The notes under the pieces are model-generated. The model saw nothing but the letters and a program-made list of their open reading frames with translations, ran no database searches and was not told the DNA's origin. 64,000 bases of DNA from Parafrankia irregularis. Lineage in GTDB: Bacteria; Actinomycetota; Actinomycetes; Frankiales; Frankiaceae. The position numbers were made by a program, and so were the translations under genes. Position 1 is the stretch's first letter, and each line of letters opens with the position of its first letter. The DNA is taken from positions 100,214-164,213 of the forward strand of contig NZ_FAOZ01000019.1 in assembly GCF_001536285.1 (NCBI RefSeq). Direction: 5' to 3'. This document shows, one piece after another, positions 1 through 8,344 of this stretch.

Positions 1-102
1 TCCGGTTCCGCTGGTGGCGGTGGCCAAGGCAGTCCTTCCGGTGGGAAGGGGCGCGGGAGCGCGGACGCGGCCCGCACCCGGGTTGATCGGTGAGATGGCG
101 CG

Positions 103-163
103 GGCACCGGGCATCAGGCTCGCGGCACCGGGCATCAGGCTCCGGCACCGGGCATCAGGCTCC
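103..163. repeat. Three tandem copies of a 20-21 bp unit
   Basis: Three consecutive copies of a unit beginning GGCACCGGGCATCAGGCTC lie at 103-123, 124-143 and 144-163, just beyond the stop codon of the minus-strand hydratase gene. The copies are nearly identical, so the expansion looks recent. No gene is seen in 1-174. Confidence 0.85.
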
Positions 164-174
164 GGATGCCGCGG

Positions 175-1068
175 TCAGGTCGCGAAGGCGACCCGGACCG
201 AGCCGAGGCCGCTGATCGTGGTCTCGAAGGCGGATCCGGGGGTGACGGGAACCATCGGGCCGAGGGCGCCGGTGAGCACGATGTCGCCGGCACGCAGCGG
301 GATGCCCATCGTGTGCAGGGTGCTCGCGAGCCAGACCGCGGCGTTCAGCGGACCGCCGAGGCAGTCGGCCCCGCAGCCCCGGGACACCTCCTCGTCCCCT
401 GCGCGCAGCGTCATCGTGACCTCGCGCAGGTCGACGTCGGTGAGCCGGACCGGCCGGCCGCCCAGGACGAACAGCGCGCTGGACGCGTTGTCCGCGACGG
501 TGTCGACGATGGTGATGTCCCAGTCGGTGATCCTGCTGTCGACGATCTCCAGTGCGGGCAGCGCGTAGTCGCAGGCACCGATGAGGTCGGCGACGGTGTA
601 CGGCCCGGCGGGCAGATCCCGGCCCAGGACGAGGGCGACCTCGGCCTCGATCTTCGGCTGCAGCAGCCGCCCGGCCGGCACCTCGCCACCGTCGGGCACC
701 GCCGTGTCCGCCAGCAGCGCACCGAAGTCGGGCTGGTTCACGCCGAGCTGGCGCTGCACCGCGGGCGAGGTGAGGCCGATCTTGCGGCCGACCAGGCGAC
801 GGCCGGCGGCCAGCGCGGCGTCGACGTTGTGCTGCGCGACGGCGTAGGCGGTGGCGATGTCGCCGGCGGGCAGCAGTGAGCGCACCGGAGGACACGGCTG
901 CCTGCTGCGCTCGGCCTCGGCGAGGAGCGCGGCGACCCGCGTCACCGCGCTGTCGGCCGCGTCCGCGGTGTCGGCGGTGTCGGCGGTGTCGGCGCGCTTC
1001 GGGGCGGCGTCGCCCCGGGTGGCGGCGGTGGCAGCCGCGGCGGCGATGGTGCCGTTCGAGCCGGTCAT
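175..1068 (-). CDS. 2-keto-4-pentenoate hydratase (MhpD/fumarylacetoacetate hydrolase fold)
   Basis: A protein of 297 residues. The part from about residue 60 onward is a typical MhpD-type hydratase: GRKIGLTS, QPKIEAEVALVLGRDL with the acidic metal ligands, an ALEIVDSRI segment, and a C-terminal PLRAGDIVLTGALGP strand. Such enzymes hydrate 2-hydroxypenta-2,4-dienoates to 4-hydroxy-2-oxoacids in aromatic or steroid ring meta-cleavage pathways, in the cytosol. The first 45 residues are an Ala-rich extension containing an ADT repeat (DNA 961-996) and are probably not part of the fold. The ATG at 1068 follows a GAGGAG ribosome site. The gene is divergent from an IclR regulator, which suggests local control. 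The exact substrate cannot be told from sequence. Confidence 0.85.
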   Translation of the reverse strand: MTGSNGTIAAAAATAATRGDAAPKRADTADTADTADAADSAVTRVAALLAEAERSRQPCPPVRSLLPAGDIATAYAVAQHNVDAALAAGRRLVGRKIGLTSPAVQRQLGVNQPDFGALLADTAVPDGGEVPAGRLLQPKIEAEVALVLGRDLPAGPYTVADLIGACDYALPALEIVDSRITDWDITIVDTVADNASSALFVLGGRPVRLTDVDLREVTMTLRAGDEEVSRGCGADCLGGPLNAAVWLASTLHTMGIPLRAGDIVLTGALGPMVPVTPGSAFETTISGLGSVRVAFAT

Positions 1069-1137
1069 TGGTTCTCCTCACGCGTCGGTGCGGTGCCTCC
1101 GGTATAGACGCCCGTCGTGATCGCCAGCAACACTGGA

Positions 1138-1152
1138 TTCCGTGACACGGAA
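1138..1152. promoter_or_regulatory. Perfect 7-bp-arm palindrome at the IclR gene start
   Basis: TTCCGTG-A-CACGGAA is a perfect inverted repeat lying over the proposed GTG start of the IclR-family gene, in the 73-bp gap between it and the divergent hydratase. IclR-family repressors commonly bind short palindromes of this size between divergent genes, so this is a candidate autoregulatory operator. Binding is an inference. Confidence 0.45.
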
Positions 1153-1885
1153 CAGCGCTGACGGTGGCATGCTGCAGAAGGCCATGTGGATCCTGGAGGC
1201 CTTCCGCCCGAGCGGAGGACCGTTCCGTCTGGCGGAACTCGTTGAGCGCTCGGGGCTGACGAAGACGACCGTGCACCGGCTCAGCGCGGAGCTGGTCGAG
1301 ATCGGTCTGCTCGAACGGGTCGCCGCGGGCTATCGGCTCGGCCCCAAGCTCTTCGAGCTCGGAGCGATCGTCCCGCCGCGCCGGGATCTGCGGGACGCCG
1401 CCCGCCCTTTCATGCAGGATCTCTTCGAAGCCACCCGGGAGACCGTGCACCTCGCGGCGCGGGACGGCCTCGACGCGGTCTACGTGGAGAAGATCCACGG
1501 CCGGGATCGCCGCGAGATGCCCTCACAGGTCGGCGGTGCGCTGCCGCTGACCTGCACCGGAGTCGGCAAGGCCCTGCTGGCGTTCGGCGGCGAGGAACTG
1601 CTGGCCGAGGTGCTCTCCCGGCCGCTGCGGGTGCTGACCCCCAGCTCCCTGCGCGACCCGGACCGGCTGCGGATCGAGATCGAGCAGGTGCAGATCGCCG
1701 GGATCGCCTACGAGCAGCAGGAGTCCATGCCGGGCCTGAGCTGCGTCGCCGTCCCGGTGCTGGTCGACGGCGCGGCGGTCGCGGCACTCTCGGTCTCGGT
1801 TCCCGTCGCGAGGTTCCGCCCGTCCCGGCTGGCACCCGCGCTGCGCGCCGCCAGCTTCGGCGTCGCCCGGGCACTGGCGTCCTGA
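1142..1885 (+). CDS. IclR family transcriptional regulator
   Basis: A protein of 247 residues with the two-part IclR layout. An N-terminal winged helix-turn-helix (about residues 10-70; recognition segment SGLTKTTVHRLSAELVEIGL) is followed by an effector-binding domain (about 80-245) with the usual VYVEKIHGRD and PLTCTGVGKALLA segments. IclR proteins sense small aromatic or organic acid ligands and usually control an adjacent divergent catabolic operon. The GTG at 1142 gives a family-like N-terminus but has no clear ribosome site. An ATG at 1169 is the alternative start. The neighbours, a meta-cleavage-type hydratase and a FAD/Fe-S oxidoreductase, are the likely targets. Confidence 0.9.
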   Translation: MTRNSADGGMLQKAMWILEAFRPSGGPFRLAELVERSGLTKTTVHRLSAELVEIGLLERVAAGYRLGPKLFELGAIVPPRRDLRDAARPFMQDLFEATRETVHLAARDGLDAVYVEKIHGRDRREMPSQVGGALPLTCTGVGKALLAFGGEELLAEVLSRPLRVLTPSSLRDPDRLRIEIEQVQIAGIAYEQQESMPGLSCVAVPVLVDGAAVAALSVSVPVARFRPSRLAPALRAASFGVARALAS

Positions 1886-1971
1886 AATCATCGACACGCT
1901 GCTCGGCCCGGCCGCATGCCTGCCTGATCGGCCGGTACCCGAGGTCATGAGAGTGGGAGGAGGATGCGTTG

Positions 1972-4900
1972 ATGCGCACGGTGACCGTTGAGGCGGCGAC
2001 CGGTGGCCGGCCCGACGGGCCGAATCGGCTGGCCGGAACGACCGGGGCCGGTGGGCCGGAGCTGCGGGCCGCGTTGCGCCGCGCCGGCGTCAGCGATCTC
2101 GACGACAGCTCCCTGACCAGGTCGCTGTACTCGTCCGACGCGTCCCTCTACCGGGTCGAGCCGCGGGTCGTCGTCCACCCGCGCGACGCCGGCGAGGTTC
2201 TGGCCGTTCTCGACGTCGCCCGCAGGCTGTCCATCCCGGTGACCTCCCGCGGGGCGGGCACGTCGCTGGCCGGCAACGCCGTGGGCAGCGGCATCATCCT
2301 CGACTTCTACCGGCATATGAACCGGCTGCTCGACGTCGACCCGGAGGCTGGCATCGCGACCGTCGAGCCGGGCATCGTGCAGGCGGCGCTGCAGCGGGCG
2401 GTGATCCCGGCCGGTTGGCGGTTCGGCCCGGACCCGTCGACGCACAACCGGTGCACGATCGGCGGGATGATCGGCAACAACGCCTGCGGCTCGCGGGCGC
2501 TGGGCTACGGCCGGACCGCGGACAACGTGCTGGGCCTCGACCTCCTCACCGGTGCCGGGGAGCGGTTCACCTGTGGCGGCCTCGCGTCCCCGGGCATGAC
2601 CGCGACCTTGGGTGTGCCGGGCGCGTCAGGTGCGCCGAGTGCGCCGAGTGCGTCGGGCTTGCCGGGTGTGCCCAGTTCATCCGGTGTGTCGGGCGAGCCG
2701 CGGGTCGTCGGCGAGCTGCGCGAGCTGATCGGCGAGTCGCTCGCCGTGGTGCGCACCGAGCTGGGCCGGTTCGGCCGGCAGGTGTCCGGCTACTCGCTGG
2801 AGCACCTGCTGCCGGAACGGCACTTCGACCTCGCCCGTGCCCTGGTGGGCAGCGAGGGCACGCTCGGGATCGTGCTCGCGGCGCAGCTGCGGCTGGTCCG
2901 CGACCCGGCGCACCGCATCCTGGTGGCACTGGGCTACCCGGACATGCCGACTGCCGCCGACGCCGTGCCGGCGATCCTCCCGTTCGGGCCGGTGGCGTGC
3001 GAGGGGCTGGACGTCAGCATCGTCGACGTGGTCCGCCGCGGCCGCGGGGCGTCGAGCGTCCCGCCGCTGCCGCGTGGTGACGGCTGGCTGTTCGTCGAGC
3101 TGGCCGGTGACGACCCCGGCGCGCTGGGGGAGACGGCTCGTGCGCTGGCAGCCGAGGCCGGTGCGCTGGAGCATCGGGTGATCACCGACGCCGCGCAGAT
3201 GGCCCGGCTCTGGCGTATCCGGGAGGACGGGGCAGGCCTGGTGGCCCGGACCGCCGACGGAACGCCCGCGCACGCCGGTTGGGAGGACGCCGCGGTCCCG
3301 CCGGAGCGCCTCGGCGGCTACCTGCGCGAGTTCCGCGCGCTGCTCACCGACCACGGGCTGACCGGGGTGCCCTACGGCCACTTCGGCGACGGCTGCGTGC
3401 ACATCCGCATCGACTTCCCGTTCGACCGGTCCGACGGCCGGGCCCGGTTCCGCGAGTTCCTCTTCGACGCGGCCCGGCTGGCCGCGGCGCACGGCGGTTC
3501 GATGTCCGGCGAGCACGGCGACGGCCGGGCCCGCGGCGAGCTGCTGCCGCTCATGTACTCGCCGGCGGCGATCGAGCTTTTCGGCCGGGTCAAGGCGCTG
3601 TTCGACCCGGACAACCTGCTCAACCCCGGGGTCATCGTCGATCCGGCACCGGTCGACGCCGACATCCGCGTCGCCGCCGCCAGGCCGCGCCGTGACGGGC
3701 TCGCGCTCGCCTACCACGACGACCGCGGCGACCTGTCCATGGCCGTGCACCGCTGCACCGGGGTGGGCCGCTGCATCGCCGGGCCCGCCGGAGCCGGCAA
3801 CGTCATGTGCCCGTCCTACCTCGCCACCCGGGAGGAGAAGGACTCCACCCGGGGGCGCGCCCGTGTGCTGCAGGACGCGGTGGCCGGGAACCTCGGGCCG
3901 GCGGGGCTGGCCGCGCCGGAGGTGCACGAGGCACTCGACCTCTGCCTGTCCTGCAAGGGCTGCGCCTCAGACTGCCCGACCGGTGTCGACATGGCCTCCT
4001 ACAAGGCGGAGGCGCTTTACCAGAAGTACCGCCACCGGCTGCGGCCCCGCGCGCACTACCTGCTCGGCTGGCTGCCGCGCTGGCTGCGGCTGGCGGCTGC
4101 GGTGCCGGGCACGGCAGGCGTGCTGAACACGGTGGCGGGCTGGGGCTGGGCGCGCCCGCTGGTTGCCTGGCTGGCCGGCGTCGATCGCCGCCGCGAGCTG
4201 CCGCGGCTGGCGACACGCACCTTCCGGTCGTCTGTCCGGTCGTCCGTTCGGCGAACCCCGCCGACTCCGCCAGCCCGAACGGATGCCGGCGAAGCCGGCC
4301 GGCGGGGCGAGGTCGTGCTCTTCGTGGACACGTTCTCCAACCACTTCAGCCCACCGGCCGCGCACGCCGTCGTCGAGGTGCTGGAACGTGCCGGCTGGGC
4401 GGTGCGGCTGCCGGAGCGGCAGGTCTGCTGCGGTCTCACCTGGTTCTCGACCGGGCAGCTGTCCGGTGCGCGCCGGCAGATGGCGCGCACCGTCGCCGAG
4501 CTGCTGCCGCATGTCCGCGCCGGCCGGCTGGTCGTCGGCGTCGAGCCGAGCTGCACCGCGGCGCTGCGGACGGACGCCGTCGAGCTGCTGGCCACGCCCG
4601 AGGCACGGGAGGTGGCGGACGCCGTGCGCACCCTGGCCGAGCTGCTGGAGTCGACGCCGGACTACCGGCCACCGTCGCTCGCGTCGATGGGACCGCTGAT
4701 CGCGCAGCCACACTGCCACCACCACGCGGTCCTGGGCTGGTCGCCCGACGCCCAGCTGCTGGCCGACGCCGGGGCCGACGTCCAGCAGCTGGGCGGCTGC
4801 TGCGGCCTGGCGGGCAACTTCGGGGTCGAGCGCGGGCATCACGACATCTCGGTGAAGGTGGCCGAGCAGCAACTGCTGCCGGCTGTCCGCGCGAAACCCG

Positions 4901-5031
4901 AGGCCACGGTTCTGGCGGACGGCTTCTCCTGCCGGACCCAGCTGGATTCGCTGACCGGGCGTCATGGTGTGCACCTGGCCGAGCTGCTGGTCGCGGCGCT
5001 GCGGGCCGACAACGGGACCGGGCGGGCCTGA
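1972..5031 (+). CDS. FAD-linked oxidase fused to Fe-S oxidoreductase (D-2-hydroxyacid dehydrogenase type)
   Basis: A protein of 1019 residues. The N-terminal half is a GlcD-like FAD-binding oxidase: VVHPRDAGEVLAVLDVARR, then RGAGTSLAGNAVG for the pyrophosphate and GGMIGNNACGSRALGYGRT. The middle carries GHFGDGCVHIRIDFPFD and SGEHGDGRARGELL for substrate and metal. About residues 590-680 hold two ferredoxin-type clusters, including CLSCKGCASDCPTGVDM. The C-terminal part has two cysteine-rich CCG motifs (CCGLTWFSTG and CCGLAGNFG) like GlpC or GlcF. Known relatives oxidise D-lactate, glycolate or D-2-hydroxyglutarate and pass electrons to a quinone. The ATG at 1972 follows GGGAGGAGG by 8 bases; a TTG at 1969 is also possible. 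A Gly/Ala/Pro/Ser-rich insert at about residues 210-245 is unusual. The substrate is unknown. Confidence 0.88.
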   Translation: MRTVTVEAATGGRPDGPNRLAGTTGAGGPELRAALRRAGVSDLDDSSLTRSLYSSDASLYRVEPRVVVHPRDAGEVLAVLDVARRLSIPVTSRGAGTSLAGNAVGSGIILDFYRHMNRLLDVDPEAGIATVEPGIVQAALQRAVIPAGWRFGPDPSTHNRCTIGGMIGNNACGSRALGYGRTADNVLGLDLLTGAGERFTCGGLASPGMTATLGVPGASGAPSAPSASGLPGVPSSSGVSGEPRVVGELRELIGESLAVVRTELGRFGRQVSGYSLEHLLPERHFDLARALVGSEGTLGIVLAAQLRLVRDPAHRILVALGYPDMPTAADAVPAILPFGPVACEGLDVSIVDVVRRGRGASSVPPLPRGDGWLFVELAGDDPGALGETARALAAEAGALEHRVITDAAQMARLWRIREDGAGLVARTADGTPAHAGWEDAAVPPERLGGYLREFRALLTDHGLTGVPYGHFGDGCVHIRIDFPFDRSDGRARFREFLFDAARLAAAHGGSMSGEHGDGRARGELLPLMYSPAAIELFGRVKALFDPDNLLNPGVIVDPAPVDADIRVAAARPRRDGLALAYHDDRGDLSMAVHRCTGVGRCIAGPAGAGNVMCPSYLATREEKDSTRGRARVLQDAVAGNLGPAGLAAPEVHEALDLCLSCKGCASDCPTGVDMASYKAEALYQKYRHRLRPRAHYLLGWLPRWLRLAAAVPGTAGVLNTVAGWGWARPLVAWLAGVDRRRELPRLATRTFRSSVRSSVRRTPPTPPARTDAGEAGRRGEVVLFVDTFSNHFSPPAAHAVVEVLERAGWAVRLPERQVCCGLTWFSTGQLSGARRQMARTVAELLPHVRAGRLVVGVEPSCTAALRTDAVELLATPEAREVADAVRTLAELLESTPDYRPPSLASMGPLIAQPHCHHHAVLGWSPDAQLLADAGADVQQLGGCCGLAGNFGVERGHHDISVKVAEQQLLPAVRAKPEATVLADGFSCRTQLDSLTGRHGVHLAELLVAALRADNGTGRA

Positions 5032-5217
5032 CCTCCTGACGTAGCGGAGGTGTTCGGGTGCGCGCGGGTGCCGTGCCCTTCGGAGCGGAGAGGATGTCGA
5101 TACCGCCTGATCAAGGTCGGTTCATCATCGCTGGCTTTGCCATGACGTCCGCGCTGTGACCACGCAGCGGATCACATCGAAATTCAGGGCAATGGATTCC
5201 CGCGTCGCGAGAACAAT

Positions 5218-5245
5218 GTTTCCGGAGAAGAATGATTCCGGAAAC
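5218..5245. terminator. Weak hairpin downstream of the FAD/Fe-S oxidase
   Basis: GTTTCCGGA and TCCGGAAAC form a perfect 9-bp stem around a 10-base loop, about 190 bp after the oxidase stop. There is no T-tract. It may help end plus-strand transcription. Apart from this and the following hairpin, 5032-5315 shows no gene. Confidence 0.35.
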
Positions 5246-5284
5246 CTGCGACGACAATTGTCCGGCTTGCGGGCCCGCTGTGTG

Positions 5285-5316
5285 GCCCGGCCGGAGAAGA
5301 AGCCGGCCGGCCGGGC
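5285..5316 (-). terminator. Hairpin terminator at the end of disA
   Basis: GCCCGGCCGG (5285-5294) pairs perfectly with CCGGCCGGGC (5307-5316) over a 12-base loop. It starts right at the disA stop codon (5316-5318). There is no strong T-tract, as is common in high-GC actinobacteria. Confidence 0.55.
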
Positions 5317-6395
5317 TACACGTAGCGTTCGAGGATGCTCGACTCGGCAAGCCTGGACAGGCCCTCGCGGACGGCCCGGGCCCTCGCCTCGCCGACTCCC
5401 TCCACCGCCTGCAGGTCGTCCACCCCGGCGGCCAGCAGCTTCTGCAGGGTTCCGAAGTGGTCGACGAGCCGGTCGACCACCATCCGGGGTAGCCGCGGCA
5501 CCTTGGCCAGCATCCGGTAGCCACGGGGGCTGATCTGGCGGTCGAGGATGTCCGCTCCGCCGGAGAAGCCGATCACCCGGGCGATGACGGTGAGGTCCAG
5601 CAGGTCGGTCGGGGACATGGCCGACAGCTCCGCGAGGACCTGCGCCGCCGTGCCCGCACGTGAGCCGACCGGCAGGTAGTCGCGGACGGTCAGCTCACGT
5701 TCCGTCTCGACGCCGGCCATCAGCTCCTCGAGCTGCAACGACAGCAGCCGGCCGTCGGTACCGAGCTCGACGACGTAGCTTTCGATCTCGTCGGCGATCC
5801 GGCGCACCATCTCCAGCCGCTGGCTCACCGAGATGGCGTCGCGGACGGTGACGAGATCCTCGATCTCCAGCGCCGAGAGGGTGCCTGCCACCTCATCGAG
5901 TCGCAGTTTGTAACGCTCAAGTGTGGCCAGCGCCTGGTTGGCGCGGGAGAGGATCGCCGCCGCCCCGTCGAGCACATAGCGGCGGCCCACCACATAGAGG
6001 GCGATGATGTGCATCGACTGGCTGACGGAGATCACCGGGAGGCCGGTCTGCTTGGCGACCCGCTCCGCGGTGCGGTGCCGGGTGCCGGACTCCTCGGTGG
6101 GGACCGTCGGATCGGGAACCAGATGCACCGCGGCCCGCACGATGCGGGTGAGATCGGACGAGAGCACGATCGCGCCGTCCATCTTCGCCAGCTCGCGCAG
6201 GCGGGTGGCGGAGAACACCACGTCCAACTCGAACCCGCCGGTGCACAGGCCCTCCACGACCTTGTCGTGGCCGAGCACGATCAGTGCTCCGGTATGACCA
6301 CGCAGGATGCGCTCAAGACCATCACGGAACGGAGTTCCGGGCGCGACCGCAGCGAGTGTCGCCCGGAAGATGTCATCCCCGGGTGCTCCTGCCAT
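5316..6395 (-). CDS. disA: DNA integrity scanning diadenylate cyclase DisA
   Basis: A protein of 359 residues. The N-terminal DAC domain (about 10-150) has the signature DGA at 73-75 and GTRHRTAE at 104-111, which bind ATP and build c-di-AMP. A helical linker follows. The C-terminal region has a RuvA-like helix-hairpin-helix domain ([20 protein letters not shown], then [15 protein letters not shown]) that recognises branched DNA. DisA scans chromosomes and links DNA lesions to c-di-AMP signalling. The ATG at 6395 follows GAGGGAG and matches the N-terminus of mycobacterial DisA; a GTG at 6503 would add 36 unconserved residues. It lies 146 bp downstream of radA, as in other actinobacteria. Confidence 0.96.
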   Translation of the reverse strand: MAGAPGDDIFRATLAAVAPGTPFRDGLERILRGHTGALIVLGHDKVVEGLCTGGFELDVVFSATRLRELAKMDGAIVLSSDLTRIVRAAVHLVPDPTVPTEESGTRHRTAERVAKQTGLPVISVSQSMHIIALYVVGRRYVLDGAAAILSRANQALATLERYKLRLDEVAGTLSALEIEDLVTVRDAISVSQRLEMVRRIADEIESYVVELGTDGRLLSLQLEELMAGVETERELTVRDYLPVGSRAGTAAQVLAELSAMSPTDLLDLTVIARVIGFSGGADILDRQISPRGYRMLAKVPRLPRMVVDRLVDHFGTLQKLLAAGVDDLQAVEGVGEARARAVREGLSRLAESSILERYV

Positions 6396-6541
6396 CAGGC
6401 TCCCTCGTTGTTCTTCGACGTCCTGACCGTCGAACGCCCCCGTCGTGTCGTGCTCGTCACCAGCGATGGTATCGGTAGGCCTCGTGTGGATGAGCGCAGC
6501 CACGGCGCCATCTCACCATATCCGGCAATTGCAAATCATGT

Positions 6542-8014
6542 TCATTCGTCGTACATGTGAGCAATGGCCGCGATAAGGTCCGGTACTTCCTGCACGGACA
6601 ACCCGTCCGGCGGATCACCGCAACCGGTCGGGACGAGCGCGCGCCGGAAGCCCAGCCTGGCCGCCGCGGCCAGGCGCTGACGGACCGCGCCCACCGCCCT
6701 GACCTCGCCCGCCAGGCCCACCTCGCCGATCGCGACCAGATCGCCCGGCAATGGACGGTCCCGCGCCGCGCTCACGGTGGCCAGCGCGACCGCCAGGTCC
6801 GCCGCGGGCTCCGCGAGCCGGACACCTCCGACAGTCGCGGTGTAGACGTCGGCACGCCCGAACCGGACCCGCGCCCGCCGCTCCACCACGGCGAGGATCA
6901 TCGCCACCCGCGCCGCGTCCAACCCGGAGACCGCGCGCCGTGGAACCTGTGCCGACGCCTCGGCGACCAGCGCCTGCACCTCGGCGACCAGCGGCCGGCG
7001 ACCTTCCACGGTCACGGTGACGCAGGTGCCGGGCACGGAGGTCGGCCCCGCACCGCCCGAGCGGGACAGGAACAGCCCGCTGGGATCGGCGACCTCACGG
7101 ATGCCGGAGTCATGCATCTCGAAGCAGCCGACCTCGTCCGCGGGGCCGTACCGGTTCTTGCCCGCGCGCACGAGACGGAGCGTGGAGTGCCGCTCGCCCT
7201 CGAAGTGCAGGACGACATCCACCAGGTGCTCCAGCAGCCGCGGACCGGCGACCGCGCCCTCCTTGGTGACATGGCCGACGAGCACGGTCGCCAGCCCCAG
7301 GGCCTTCGCGGTGCGGATCAGGGCTCCGGTGACCTCACGCACCTGGGTCACCCCGCCGGCGGAGCCGTCGAAGCTCGCCGACGAGATCGTCTGGACCGAG
7401 TCGACGACGAGCAGGGCGGGCTGGACCTCCTCGACGTGCGTCAACACCGCACCGAGATCGGTCTCCGCGGCCAGCCACAGATCCGAATGCAGCGCGCCGG
7501 TGCGGCCGGCCCGCAGCCGGACCTGGGCGGCGGACTCCTCACCGGTGATGACCAGTGCACGAGACCCCGCCGCGGCACTGCGCGCGGCGACCTCCAGCAG
7601 CAGGGTGGACTTGCCCACGCCGGGCTCGCCGGCAAGCAGGATCACCGCGCCGGGGACGAGCCCGCCACCCAGCACCCGGTCGAGCTCGCCGATGCCGGTG
7701 GGGCGCCTGCGGGCAGCCGTCACATCGACGGCGGTGACGGGCGTGGCCGGGGCTGTCACCGGCGCGGCCGCGCCCAGCCGGGTCGAACCGCCCAGCCCGC
7801 CCATCGGCGCACCGGGCTTTCGCGGGGCGGGTGCCTGTGCCTCCAGCGTGCCCCAGGCCTGGCAACGCGGGCAGCGGCCGGCCCACCGGACCGCCTCGGC
7901 CTCGCACGCGGAACAGCGGAAGCCCCCGGCGGGATTGCGGGAGCTCGTGCCGTTCCGGGACGATGCCCGCCCGAGACCACCAGCCGGGCGCCCCGTGGGA
8001 CCAACAGAGGACAT
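6542..8014 (-). CDS. radA: DNA repair protein RadA
   Basis: A protein of 490 residues. A C4 zinc finger (Cys34, 37, 48, 51) is followed by a RecA-like ATPase with Walker A GEPGVGKST (about 129-137) and the RadA-specific KNRYG motif. The C-terminal Lon-like domain ends in VQEVPDLIAAIAHMYDE. RadA promotes branch migration of recombination intermediates. The ATG at 8014 is chosen because it places the zinc finger near the N-terminus as in the family; the frame stays open further upstream. The gene sits between lpqE-like and disA on the same strand, a conserved arrangement. About 330 bp separate it from lpqE-like, so it may have its own promoter. Confidence 0.96.
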   Translation of the reverse strand: MSSVGPTGRPAGGLGRASSRNGTSSRNPAGGFRCSACEAEAVRWAGRCPRCQAWGTLEAQAPAPRKPGAPMGGLGGSTRLGAAAPVTAPATPVTAVDVTAARRRPTGIGELDRVLGGGLVPGAVILLAGEPGVGKSTLLLEVAARSAAAGSRALVITGEESAAQVRLRAGRTGALHSDLWLAAETDLGAVLTHVEEVQPALLVVDSVQTISSASFDGSAGGVTQVREVTGALIRTAKALGLATVLVGHVTKEGAVAGPRLLEHLVDVVLHFEGERHSTLRLVRAGKNRYGPADEVGCFEMHDSGIREVADPSGLFLSRSGGAGPTSVPGTCVTVTVEGRRPLVAEVQALVAEASAQVPRRAVSGLDAARVAMILAVVERRARVRFGRADVYTATVGGVRLAEPAADLAVALATVSAARDRPLPGDLVAIGEVGLAGEVRAVGAVRQRLAAAARLGFRRALVPTGCGDPPDGLSVQEVPDLIAAIAHMYDE

Positions 8015-8115
8015 GACGTCACGGTAGCCGCCAGGTCCGACAGCCCGGGTCGGACAGCCCCTGCGCTGCCCTTTCGCTCCGCCGCCCTGCCGCCCTGCCT
8101 CAGCACCCGAGGGCC

Positions 8116-8145
8116 AAAGGCGAAGATCGGAGGATCTTCGCCTTT
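8116..8145. other. Perfect 13-bp hairpin upstream of radA
   Basis: AAAGGCGAAGATC (8116-8128) and GATCTTCGCCTTT (8133-8145) pair perfectly across a GGAG loop. The structure lies about 100 bp upstream of the radA start and abuts the first copy of the dispersed palindrome family. It could be an attenuator or part of a repeat element. Confidence 0.5.
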
Positions 8146-8146
8146 C

Positions 8147-8163
8147 CGGCGACCACAATCCTC
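8147..8163. repeat. Dispersed palindrome family, copy 1 (half element)
   Basis: The segment from 8147 to 8163, GGCGACCACAATCCTC plus its left base, repeats almost exactly the right half of copy 2 at 8243-8259. Its left half has been replaced by the hairpin at 8116-8145. Confidence 0.55.
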
Positions 8164-8221
8164 AGATTTTGCTCATCAGCAATGCCGGCGGCGGCGGCAA
8201 CTCGAAGCCGTGGTCCGAAGT

Positions 8222-8261
8222 GTGGAGGATTTCGGTCGTATCGGCGACCACAATCCTCCAC
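8222..8261. repeat. Dispersed palindrome family, copy 2
   Basis: The left arm (8222-8238, containing GGAGGATTTCGGTCG) pairs with the right arm (8245-8261, containing CGACCACAATCCTCC) at 15 of 17 positions. The core is the same as in the elements at 22718, 47706, 47883 and 51916. It lies between lpqE-like and radA. Confidence 0.65.
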
Positions 8262-8290
8262 TCCTGGGTGGAAGCAACGCAGGACACCGG

Positions 8291-8332
8291 TCCAGCCCGG
8301 CCCGGTTCGAACTGACCCCGGGCCGGGCTGGA
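8291..8332 (-). terminator. Hairpin terminator of the lpqE-like gene
   Basis: TCCAGCCCGGCCC (8291-8303) and GGGCCGGGCTGGA (8320-8332) form a perfect 13-bp stem, 12 bp after the stop codon of the lpqE-like gene in its direction of transcription. Confidence 0.65.
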
Positions 8333-8344
8333 CGGATCAGTGGA

